This document shows, one piece after another, positions 1-10,310 of a DNA stretch of 64,000 bases. Position numbers and translations under genes: made by a program. How positions within the stretch are numbered: the stretch's first letter is position 1; each line of letters starts with the position of its first letter. This stretch comes from Hydractinia symbiolongicarpus (taxonomy: Eukaryota > Cnidaria > Hydrozoa > Anthoathecata > Hydractiniidae): assembly GCF_029227915.1 (NCBI RefSeq), contig NC_079876.1:29857828-29921827 (forward strand), written 5' to 3'. The notes beneath the pieces were generated by a model, which was not told the DNA's origin, ran no database searches, and worked only from the letters and a program-made list of their open reading frames with translations.

Positions 1-640
1 AAAATATGTCTAGAGAATCAACGTAATATTGTCTACGAAATCCCGTGTAAGGATTTTGAGGCTGCTTATGTCGGTGAAACAAAACGAATGTTTAAACAAC
101 GTGTGCAAGAGCACAAAACGGCCGTACGCAACGCAGACACAAACAAAAATGAGATTGCGGACCATAGCTGGAAGAATGATCATGTTATAGACTGGGATAA
201 TAAAAAGATCATAGACCGAGAGTCTGGTTGGACAGCAAGAAAAGTAAAAGAAACCATAAAAATTATAGACAGAAATACTCATATCAATAGTATTTCCTAT
301 CAACTTCAGAAATATGGTTACCCGAACTTCGGAAAGCGAACATTTAGGAAAAAGTGCAAAAAATTGTTCGGGACAAACGCAACAAAAAAGCAAACTTTTA
401 GAGAAAGAAACGTAACATAAAGCGACTTTTTAGAAAAAGGAAAGATTTTAATCAATCTATTGCTTCCATCTGGGTCCGTAAAAAAGTTAATTACTTTAAT
501 TGCTGTGATCTGATTGGTTAATTTCGATCCTCTCTTCAAATGATAAATAGCCAAAGATGATTACGATCATTGCGCGTGGATGACAGCTGTAGCTGTCGAA
601 ACGTAAATAAATTCGCTTGTTCATGACACGGTAATATTTA
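1..640 (+). mobile_element. Penelope-like element, 3' end with GIY-YIG endonuclease (5'-truncated by window edge)
   Basis: The reading frame is open from base 1 to the stop at 418-420. It starts with a zinc-binding-type stretch (IVYEIPCKDFEAAYVGETKR) and carries the GIY-YIG signature of Penelope-like retroelement endonucleases: Y..P..., then YVGET, an arginine, and an EHK motif. The reverse transcriptase would lie upstream, outside the window. After the stop, the 3' tail (about 560-615) holds a short perfect stem, GACAGCT with AGCTGTC, followed by GAAAC. This resembles the hammerhead-type core reported for Penelope-like LTR regions, although the first conserved block is altered. A related, more decayed 3' end lies at 38,040-38,460. 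The endonuclease frame looks intact as far as it is visible. Confidence 0.85.
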
Positions 641-1254
641 TATTATTCAATGACGATGACTGAACAGATAAGTGGTAATATTTTAAAAAATTAGTTTCAA
701 TAAAATAAAGTTTTCAGTAATATAGAGTTTTTTTAAGGGTGGTAAAGAAGAAGAATTAAATGATTATAAAGTAACCCCCTGATTTGCGTTTTTTTTTTAA
801 CTTGGTAAATTTTAGCGTAACACCACGTCGTAAGAAAGTGACCCGCAATGAAATGTTAAATTCAAGCGTTGAGCTTTTCTATTATTGCTGTCAGCAAACA
901 ACCAGATAAGATTGAGCAGAATAGGAAGTCTGCAAAACTCAATGCAGAATTCCTTAAAGAAGCCAGGTGAAAATTGTAGTGTATTTGGGTGTAAAAGAAC
1001 AAAAGGCATTTGTTATATTTAATACAAATCAGTCTTGCCGAGGCAATTTATTTCAGCTATTTTCAGCCTTATCATTCTTATTGCTCTAAATAAGTGAGAG
1101 TTTTAACATTTTTATGCTAAATTGTTTTTAATTTTTTGGTTAGGAATTGTTTGGTAAAACGTTTTACTTAAGCTGTTACATCAGGACCACCAAGAATGAT
1201 TTTGACTACTCTTACAACTAATGAACCCTAATACAAAAGCCTTACCGACTGTTT
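421..1254. other. Element tail and unassigned AT-rich sequence
   Basis: To about 640 this is the 3' tail of the Penelope-like element. From there to 1254 I see no coding signal, no repeat unit and no RNA gene. Confidence 0.5.
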
Positions 1255-1545
1255 GACTTGTGATAAAGCGTTCGCTTTCAGTGCGGGAGGTCTTCGGGTT
1301 CATACCCCGACCAAGTCATACCAGAGACTATAAAAGTGTGAATCTATCTTTTCTGCTTAGCGTTCAGCATGAGAATAGGATTGATATCTTAGGCGGTTGT
1401 CTAGTTGAGTGATTGCTGTGCTAGCACGACTTTCGGAGCTGAAATGGGAGTTTTAAATTCACTAGGACTCCTTCGCAGGACCCTCGTTGATAGCAGTACC
1501 AATAGGAACTGAAGAGGTCATCCTGGGTAAATAATTTTAATAATA
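1255..1545 (+). repeat. tRNA-derived SINE-like element
   Basis: A degenerate internal Pol III promoter is visible. The B box is GGTTCATACCCC near 1299, and an A-box-like stretch lies upstream. The body (GCTTAGCGTTCAGCATGAG near 1358) recalls the conserved central segment of widespread invertebrate SINEs, and the copy ends in CCTGGGTAAATAA near 1524. No flanking target-site duplication was found, and the copy looks old. Assignment to a named SINE superfamily (for example MetaSINE) is a guess. Confidence 0.5.
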
Positions 1546-3690
1546 GGGAGATTTAAACACATGCATTAAAATTTAAAAATACACGACTGTAACTGATGCA
1601 ACATTTATAAAGTGTAAAAAACCATGAGCCAGACTAAGAAGTATGTATAGATAATGGTTTAGGCTTTACAATTCAGGCATATAGGTGGTTCTTGCCAGAA
1701 GATTACATATTATATAAAAATTGTAGATCACTCAAAAATGTACTGCTCTAAATCATTTACTTAGCATTGGAAACTTCAAATTTTGCAGTGGTATTGAACC
1801 AGATCTATCTAGCAAGGTTTTATCGCACCCAATATTTAATTATTTTATCCCGTTGTGCAGAATTTTTCCATGGCAAAGAAATTTAAAATTTAAAACATTT
1901 TTTCCTGATAATACGCATTACATTATGGCAAAAATAACGAGAAACAGGAATCTCTCTAAAGTGCATAAAATATAACGAAAATATGACTTACACCCATTCT
2001 AAATTTAGCTATTCGCAACTGTTTTGAATAAAAAATATATATATTAGAATCTAACTGGAGCCATAAGGTCCTTTTATGTTAATTTAATCTCGTAATGGGG
2101 GCACATAGGTCTTAAGAACAATTTTGAAGTTCAGCGTTATACAAAAAAGATTAACGTTTTTTTTACTTCGCTTCGCTGAATTTTCTGTTGCAAACAAATC
2201 TTAAATTAACACTTTTCTCTCTTGATAATATTGTAAGTTATAGATACAATACATTGTTAAACAAAAATGATGAGAAATTAAAATCTCTCTGGAGCAATAA
2301 AGCAATAAGGCATGTTTTGAAACAATTAACTAATCTCTTATGGAAATACAATTACGCAAAATGCTGTTTAGAAATCCCTTAACTTCTTTTATTATAACTA
2401 ATCAACCAAAGCATATTGATCCAACATGTGTAAGACACATTTCTTTTCAATGTAAGACAAGAAGACAAACGTGCATGCTGGATGTGTGGAGAATTTTACC
2501 GCTGATTTTGAAATAAAACGTAGGTTAACTGAGTTATTTACTTGAAAGCGTGGCAAACCATTTTGAAATAATTTCATTAGCAAACTGAGTTTTATTAATT
2601 TCTCTGTTATAGGTACCATCAAAAGAAGAAGAAGAGTGATGTTTTTTTCCAATTTCTGATACTGTTTTTGACTTTTTTTTTTTACCCTTACTATGCGCTA
2701 TTGAAGCAGTCTTTCCAATGTTGAACCTTTTTACGGTAAGCTATTTGTTATTTCATAACATTTAGTTTTTTTCTTAGCAAGCGTAGTCTGCGTTGTTAGA
2801 ATAAGTTTTTGCTGTTGCGAGGTTTTAAGTTTCTGGCAGAAAATTAAAATAAACACTAGAGACCATGTTTGGACTGTCGTGAGAACTTGCAATGAATGTA
2901 TGATTTCTGTTCATTGTTATTGATATTAAAACGGTAAAACTTAAACGAAGTCTGTTGATGATGAATTAAATCGTTATTAACTTAATATGTGCATCTTGCG
3001 AAGGTCCATTGTTTTCTCATAGTAAATTTAATGTTAAGGTGTTATATTCGGTAAAATGTAGTTTATTGTTGGAATAATTACACAACCGTACTTCTTCACG
3101 ACAATCTATAAATGTTAGCTAGCATGGGTCCTAGTGAAGAGCACACAGTCACGATATCGCTTTGATCCTAAAAGAGTTCAAAGACAAAATGTGTTTGAGA
3201 TGCAGCGAGTTTAAAAAGTTTGGGATCATTTTTGAGTTTTCTGAATTTGTTTAGTCATTTACTATGTGTTGAAACCGTATACATTTTTTGGTCAAGATTG
3301 ACAATTTCTTATCTACTTTTGTGACGACTATGTCGGCGTTAGAGCGTAGCTGACGAAGTGTTTGATGCTGAAGAAGGACACGTAAAGAAGGTTGATAGTT
3401 TTGGACATCTCTGTGACAGTTTGTAAGGGTTGTATTATGTAGTAACAATTCTTTGTTTCCAGGACAATAAAAGTGAGGAGACCATTAAATAGTAAAAACT
3501 AATTCGATGTGATGGCCACCTATAAATAAGATCGTTTTACAAATTCTGCATGGTTTACTAAATTTTTTTAATTAAAAACAGAAAAATAAAATAATGGCAA
3601 ATTAAATACATAACTAACAAATAGTCACAGGAAAGTGATTAATCCAATAAATAGGGGCTTAAAAATGTGTGCTTGACATGAGCGTTTAAG
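1546..3690. other. Intergenic, nothing recognised
   Basis: AT-rich sequence with only short chance reading frames that lack splice-site support or recognisable motifs. Confidence 0.5.
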
Positions 3691-3699
3691 TGTATAAAA

Positions 3700-4320
3700 A
3701 GTCATGATGTTGGTGCATATGCTGTAAGCCATTCCAAGACAGAATAGACATATAGCAAATTGATTTCAGTCAAAAAGAGGAGGTTCTTACCCAAAAGAGG
3801 AAGTTCTTTATTCAGGAGCGTTTTCCCCTTTGTTACATAAACTAACCCTGAATGCTTAAAGGAGAGGTACAATTTCATGTTTGATATATAAGTAATATGT
3901 TAGAAAGATCAACAAGGTCCTTAAAGTTTAGTATATTAAGTGCATGAAAGAGGTTTGGAGGGAGTAAGGAAATGATGAGAACAAGAATTCATCAATTAGA
4001 ACACCTAGGTAAGAAATGTGAGAACTAAGATAAGACTTTAGAATAGATGATTGCATTACTAAGATCATTTATATAAAGTAAAAATAATAAACGTCCAATA
4101 ACCGAGCCTTAAGGAACACCATGTTTAACCATGAAATACGAAATTCAGATCTAAAATCAAAATAATAATTTGTTGTTTGCGATTTAGTAAGTAAGATCGA
4201 AACCAGGAGTTAGCAATGCCTCTTATGCCATAATGATTAAGTTTTAATAAAAAAATTTCGTGACTTACAGTGTCGATCAATCAATAAATATTCCACAAGA
4301 AAATTTTCCATTGTCTAAAT
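3700..4320 (-). mobile_element. Decayed non-LTR retrotransposon (reverse transcriptase fragment)
   Basis: Read on the minus strand, about 4310 to 3950 gives a jockey/CR1/L2-like reverse transcriptase stretch: a DTVSHEIFLLKLNHYGIRG-like block, then NSWFRSYLLNRKQ, then a WCSLRLG segment matching the usual HGVPQGSVLGP region, and finally an LYINDLSNAI-like segment. Several stop codons and frameshifts interrupt it, so it is a fossil. The sequence to about 3700 continues as the likely C-terminal part. The catalytic YADD region is not recognisable. The clade is not determined. Confidence 0.7.
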
Positions 4321-4330
4321 TTTACCGTAT

Positions 4331-7300
4331 TGTTTTGTCAAACTTGTGTTGTTGTTGCAAAGATTAGGCGTTGTTCAAATTTTTGTAATGTAGCGCAAAT
4401 TAAGTACAAAATAGTTAAAGAGTAAAATAAAACAGTGTCCGGCTAAACATGTGAGAAAAATTATACTTCATTTCCTGTTTATTATTAAAGAGTGCCCACT
4501 TTTTTATTTATTTCGACAAAACAGCTGTAACTGCGCGTTGTTTTATAACAATCTTCCACTGCCATCCGAAGTAAAACATATTCTGTCATCCCGCCCCCAG
4601 TTTAGTTTTTTTTTCCAGTAGGCAGAAAGAATCCGTGTTTTTTAAAAAAGAAACGAAATTTTCATTTAAATATAAATACCTGAATCAAACTTCTTACTAG
4701 CCATCTTACTATTTCGCCCTCTAATAGGACTTTATAAAGTGATTGCAATCCTTATTCTGATAAGAACAATCGATTCCAAAATAGCCCCTCAGTTTTATTC
4801 AAAGCTGGATGGAGCAGTTTGATCAGATGATGCAGCAGAATTACTATCTCTTAGAACTTTACTTATTACAACGTTTATTCATGTTTTCTGTTGGGAATAT
4901 TTGACGATTTTGCACAATGGCATTCCGTTCATTTACTTTTCCAATTATTTCACGAATAAATAAAACTACTCTCACAGTGGATTTATTATCCTTCTCTAAT
5001 CAGTTTTTTTCATCTCTGACATCACAATCAATTGTTCGGCGAATGACTAAACGTTCGTGTTGACACAAGAAATTAGGGACTGCAGTCACGGTACAGTATA
5101 TTCAATGAAAGATTCAAATAGAGCTTCCTTACATTCTACAAGATCGTCCTGGGTTTCTTCTAAAAATAGTTTTTTAGTCCTTCTGTTTTCTAGCTAAAAT
5201 GGGTTCGTGAGAAAAAAGTGAATTTGTGATAAGCTATGACAGACACATGTTAGTGTGCATCTTGCACCCTATTAGGCGTTTTACGTTCTGTTATTTCTTT
5301 ATACCTTTTTTGCACTTTTTGACAGGGGTGGGTACATCAACTTTTTTAGTTATTTGGTTTAACTTATAAACAGACAGACCCTAAGAGAAAATTGAAGCTA
5401 TAAAACATTTTGGAGGGTGAATGAAAATACATGTTTCTTTCTTCGACATGTATGTGAATTTTCAATTCAGGGCTATCTTCTATCTGGTTCTCGTTCTTCT
5501 TTTTCTTATGAAGTCAAAAATTCGCGTTGTTACTGTTTCCTGTAAAGTGTGGTCCAAATGTACTTCAACGCGTGTGGTCCAATTGTATGCAACCTTTTTT
5601 TATGAAGTTATTATCAGTACCGTTCTCAGTTCATGGATGCTTCTTTTTAAACAAGCTTTTTTAACAAGGTGAGAAATATCTTTAAATACTGCAAACACTA
5701 TTGTAAACTTATCTAATGAAGCAGAAAGTCTCTATTCACTACCTTTTGTTCTGTTCAAAATGGTCGTGCACAGCTTAATTCCGAAAACTCCCTGTATCGT
5801 AATGTGTTATGCTGGCGGGCCGAACTGTAGCTTTGTATAACAAGTTCATTTTCTTATGTCCTCATGTCAAATTCACTTCTTGCTGAGGTTGTTTATAACA
5901 AACTTCTTTATGAAAGACTTTTGGACTCTTTTGATTTTCTTCGCATATTTTTTTAGATAATTAATAAATGGCTCCCTAAAGGACAACACAATTCATTCAA
6001 GACAGTTATAGGAACGGCCACAGTTCCTTCAGTGGTGGTGAAACATATCCAAGAAAACGTTAGGGAAAATGTTTAATTGATGTTAATTATGGGACATCCT
6101 TGATGTTGGGTAAGCTGAAGACACTTTCAAGAGTTATAGGAAGAACCACAGTTAAGTAAAACATATTCCAGAAATCACTAGAGATAATGTTTAATTGCTG
6201 TTAATTATGGGACAGTGTTGGGTCAGCTGGAAACATTTTGCACAGCTGAACGAAAATCACTAAGCTAGTTGATTAAGTAAAAACGAACTATTTTTGTATG
6301 GATGTCTACTGTCAAAAATGCAGTCGTTAAGACAACTATGTGTCATTTCAGATGACATCGTTATTTATTTACTGAATTTGAGTTTTATGAGTTTTGAGTT
6401 ATTACTTCGTGGAAGATAGATGATCAAGATATTTTGAGATCGTTTTGAGATGAAATTTTCATTATACATTCAATAAGGACAGGTTTTCCTGAAATTTCAC
6501 TCACATATACGCCTTGAGCAGCTACACAACTAAATATTCTAATTGTGTTTATATTTATATTTATTTCATATTTATTATCATTTTTTATTTAAAAAAACAG
6601 CGTCCATGAATTGAGAGGTATATTGTAGCAACCTGTAGACTGCTATAGAGTAGACTCATCTTTTACAAAACAGCGTGGTGCTTGGACTACATTGTGAAGC
6701 CGTAACGCCGCGAGCGCGTTTGATCGTTGACCAACATCAAATGTTTTTATTTTTCATGCTCCTTCAGTCGAACTAATCTTTTTCTGCTCTTCTAATAATT
6801 TTTAAAAATGCCTGTTTAAAATGACTGTTAAATTTTATTAGAGTTTTATTGCCACTCTAAAAAATGCCTTTGGTTCGTTTTGACAAATTGAAAGAAAATG
6901 CAAAAGCGAGCAATGCCTGCACATGCTCGTTACATTTTTTGAATTTTTGCCCACAACGCTGAAAACATTGTCAATGAGGTAATTGATTTTTTTTAATTGT
7001 TGTATAAAACGCCATCTTAAAAAGTGTTATCAGAAAATAAAAATAAATTGACTGAACTCAAAAGATTTAAAAAATTGAATCTCAATGACCCAATGACTTA
7101 GCAAATACGAAGGCGTATGCACTGTTCCTATTACAATGCAACACATGATTTCCTTCCTTGTCACGCCAGCAAAGAGAAACCTTTTTATTGCTTTGCTTAA
7201 ATTAAAATAAGATGTATAAAGGAGTATAATTCTTTTATGCTTTAGTTCAGAACACAAATTTCTTATTATTATTTTTTAGGCCAAATGTATGACACAAATT

Positions 7301-8015
7301 GTCAATTCGTGCTTCTTGGTTTTACTCACATTAAAAGATGTTTTTTGATCAAATTTTGTATATAATTAATTACATCTTAATCATAATTAAAGTTTATTAA
7401 TCTTACAGCTTCGTGGAAGGACGTTTTAAACTAAGTAATATTATAAATGGTGCCGTAGTAGTGGACGTAATAGTGAACGGGAAAACGTAGAAAAAGGCAA
7501 GGATGACAGTAGATTTCGCCCTCTCTCAAAAACTTTCATAGGCTGTGAATTAAATCAAATTGAGCACTCTTTGCTTATGTCAGCGCTTTTCTGTGACATC
7601 TCCAAAAGATTAAAATTTGTCCAAAATACCACTAACTCGTTAAAATTCAATTACTTTAGTTCTAGAGCGAATTTTGACATTCTGTTTGAAATTTCTTAAA
7701 GCCAAAAAAAAGTTATGTAACTTGTGTTCTGCTTTTTACATAGTTCGTCTAAAAAAATTCCAACAAATGGCCCGAAAATGCCCGTTTTTATTGATTTTCG
7801 GATAAAATTCGAAAAAAACAAAAATTGGATTAATCACGTGGGCGGCAAAATATACAGAAGGATTCTACTTGATAAAACAAAGTTGTGTTGTAGGTTTCAA
7901 GCTCTAAAGATAATCCGAAGTAGAGTTATTAAATTTTCCCGATTATAAGGATTTCATAGACATTTTTAGGATGAGTTTCAAGTAATAGCCTGATCGGTTT
8001 TCTGTGTGGAGTGTT
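4331..8015. other. Intergenic, nothing recognised
   Basis: No gene, RNA or repeat family is recognised. The open frames near 5421-5672, 7030-7257 and 7724-7948 lack motifs, splice context and sensible composition. Confidence 0.5.
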
Positions 8016-8185
8016 TTGCTCTATTGCCTAAGTTAAAAAAAGAAATTTATGTAGACTCAAACATCGGAATCGTGTCGAAACTTCTTTTCTATAAAGTTAT
8101 ATCAGTATTTTCAGTATCGGTTGGAAGATGTTTCAAAAATTAATTTTTGTCTAACTACCTTTGTGCTTTTTGCACGAGTATCAAT
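8016..8185 (+). repeat. Diverged dispersed repeat, copy 1 (partner at 10,090-10,310)
   Basis: Blocks in this segment (TATTGCCTAAGTTAAAAAAA, then ATCGGAATCGTG, then AGATGTTTCAA and CCTTTGTG) recur in the same order at 10,095-10,310 with substitutions and small indels. It is an old direct repeat. The two copies bracket the simple-repeat complex at 9.0-10.05 kb. Confidence 0.55.
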
Positions 8186-9008
8186 TTCTTCGTATCAAAG
8201 GAACGATGCGTTTTAAAAACATTACCAATTTTACTTTATATTTTTTTGTAACCAACTCACAAGAAAAACCGCTGGCTACCTCTTTTTTTCCTATGTTTCT
8301 ATAAAACAGGAACTCTGATCGCTTTGTAGCTATAAGAATTTACTTTTACTTTTTTCGCTAAAATCAAAGGTAGTTTGACATGTATGTCAAAAACTAAGTG
8401 GTTTTTTCAAAACTAAGTTACCAAAACTGTTATGATAAAATATGAAAATGTAACAAAAACAATAGGTAAAGCTTTTCTTTGTGGTACCATACGTCATAAA
8501 CAGCAATTAGTTATACTGTAAACGCAATTTATAATCAATGTCATGTCATAAAACTCTGACATATTTTGGTGTGCCAGCAGTCGGTCTGTACAGGACAGCA
8601 GAACAAAAGTGAGTTCAATAGTTGCTTATAACTACAGATGTTAAAGATCTGGGTGCATGAACCTGTGTAGCTGATGTGTATGAATTCCTTACTACAAACT
8701 CCTAACAAAGCTAAGTATTTGTACTACAATGTAAAACTTTATGTAAGGATGCATACTTTCTCAAACATAAGAACAAAGTGCAAGGTATTAGTAAAACGTC
8801 TAAAGGCACTTAATTTAAACCACCATTATTCTAATTTATAAATGAATTTAACGCCTCCAAAATCAATTGACCCGTTCACGCAGGTTCCTTAATGCTTGGC
8901 CAACCGACCAAGAATTATTGCAGGGAATGCGACTTGGAGGACGCAATCGATTTTGAGGAATAATAATGGGACAATGGTATGGGGGTGGACGGGGTGCAAG
9001 GTGCGTGA
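8186..9008. other. Intergenic, nothing recognised
   Basis: No feature is supported. The minus-strand frame that enters from the repeat at 9.0-9.3 kb (reaching 8863) looks like chance extension of a low-complexity tract. Confidence 0.4.
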
Positions 9009-9297
9009 GTGTGGAACGGCGAAGAACAACAACAAATGAAAAACGTAAATGACGTGAAGAGGTTGGTGGTGTTTGAAAAGTTGGCTGTAATGGTTGTGGT
9101 GGTGGCCTTTGCAGTGGAGGTGTTGGTGGCCTTGTTAGTGGTTGAGGTGGTGGGAGGATTAGGTTGTGGTTGTGGTAATGTTGGCCTTGATGATGTTGAT
9201 AGTGGTTATGGCCTTCTTGGTGGTGGTGATGGTGATGGTTGTAGCCTTGGTAATGGTTGAGATGGTGGTAACCTTGATGGTGGTTGTTGTGGACTAG
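9009..9297 (+). repeat. G/T-rich low-complexity tract (GGTTGTGGT / GGTGATGGT type)
   Basis: Imperfect short repeats made of GGT, GTT and GAT triplets. On the minus strand they read as His/Pro-rich and on the plus strand as Val/Gly-rich. Open frames on both strands and skewed composition point to simple sequence rather than a gene. A histidine-rich secreted or metal-binding protein cannot be fully excluded, but there is no start context, signal peptide or splice support. Confidence 0.7.
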
Positions 9298-9424
9298 ATG
9301 GTTGTGGTTGTGGCCTTGATGGCGGTCGTGCGGCATTGATATTGATACAGCTATTGAATCCCATTCAATAGCTGTATCAATATCAATGCCGCACGACCGC
9401 CATCAAGGCCACAACCACAACCAT
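9298..9424. repeat. Perfect palindrome, 62-bp arms, 3-bp spacer
   Basis: The left arm 9298-9359 and right arm 9363-9424 are exact reverse complements, separated by CCC at 9360-9362. The match stops abruptly at both ends. Outward, the left flank is the G/T-rich tract and the right flank leads into the 116-bp minisatellite. On single-stranded DNA or RNA it would form a very stable hairpin. It may be a real fold-back or an assembly or sequencing fold-back. Confidence 0.95.
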
Positions 9425-9487
9425 TAAAGGGTTCGAAATGAAAGTGGACGGATAAGAATTTCGAGAATCGATGGGGTGGAATGCTGT

Positions 9488-9852
9488 GGATGAATTCTGG
9501 GTGGCCGTAAGGGGGAGTAATGTGAGGAATATAGATGGTGTCGTAAAAAGACGTGATTGTGGACGGTCAGATGACTGATACAATGTAGACGAGGACAAGG
9601 ACGACAACGACACAGACGGTGTAAGGGGGAGTAATGAGGGGAATGTGGATGGTGTCGTAAAGAAGGACGTGATTGTAGACGGTCAGATGACTGATGCAAC
9701 GTAGACGAGGACAAGGACGACAACGACACAGACGGTGTAAGGGGGAGTAATGAGGGGAATGTGGATGGTGTCGTAAAGAAGGACGTGATTGTGGACGGTC
9801 AGATGACTGATACAACGTAGACGAGGACAAGGACGACAACGACACAGACGGT
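9488..9852 (+). repeat. Minisatellite, 116-bp unit, about three copies
   Basis: The block CACAGACGGT recurs at 9611, 9727 and 9843, giving a period of exactly 116 bp. The first copy is the most diverged. Because 116 is not a multiple of three, the long minus-strand frames across it change frame in each copy, which argues against coding. Confidence 0.9.
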
Positions 9853-9889
9853 GGGTCTCCACCGTCAATGATATAGCACGATGATTTGA

Positions 9890-10050
9890 CGACACAAAAA
9901 TTAGGGAGGAAGAGGAAGACAGGAAGGATGGAGAAGTGGACGAAGAAGTGAACGAAGGTGTTTGGGGAGGTGAGAAATGCAAAGACGGAAGTAAGAAATG
10001 AAAGAAGAAGGTAAAGAAGATGAGAAGGAAGAAGATGAGATACAAACAAA
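9890..10050 (+). repeat. Purine-rich GA tract
   Basis: A nearly uninterrupted purine stretch of GAAGAAGG-like sequence. On the minus strand it reads as a Phe/Ser/Leu-rich open frame, an artefact of composition. Confidence 0.7.
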
Positions 10051-10089
10051 ATGTAAGCGTGCCCTGGTCTGATCCCTGCGTTGAAAGTC

Positions 10090-10310
10090 CTGCCTATTGC
10101 TTAAGTGAAAAAAAGCAATTCATTTAAACTTAACCATCGAATCGTGCCGAAAAATTTTTAGCGTAAAGCAAAACCAGTATTTACAATATCAGTGTAAACC
10201 GATTTCTTCTTTCGCAAAAGAAGTGTCATGCATTACATATACAAGATGTTCAAATGCTTTTGGATGATGTTTCAAGAATTACTTTATTGTCCCTAATAAC
10301 CCTTTGTGGA
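10090..10310 (+). repeat. Diverged dispersed repeat, copy 2 (partner at 8,016-8,185)
   Basis: Contains the same ordered blocks as copy 1 (TATTGCTTAAGTGAAAAAAA, ATCGAATCGTGCCG, TGATGTTTCAAG, CCCTTTGTG). Confidence 0.55.

Noticed and set aside
8863-9336. Histidine/proline-rich 157-codon minus-strand frame
   Set aside because: It lies in a G/T-rich simple tract and ends in a palindrome. The opposite strand is also open. No signal peptide or splice support.
9424-10049. Ser/Leu/Phe-rich minus-strand frames over the 116-bp repeat and GA tract
   Set aside because: The repeat period is not a multiple of three, so the frame changes in each copy; composition explains the open frames.
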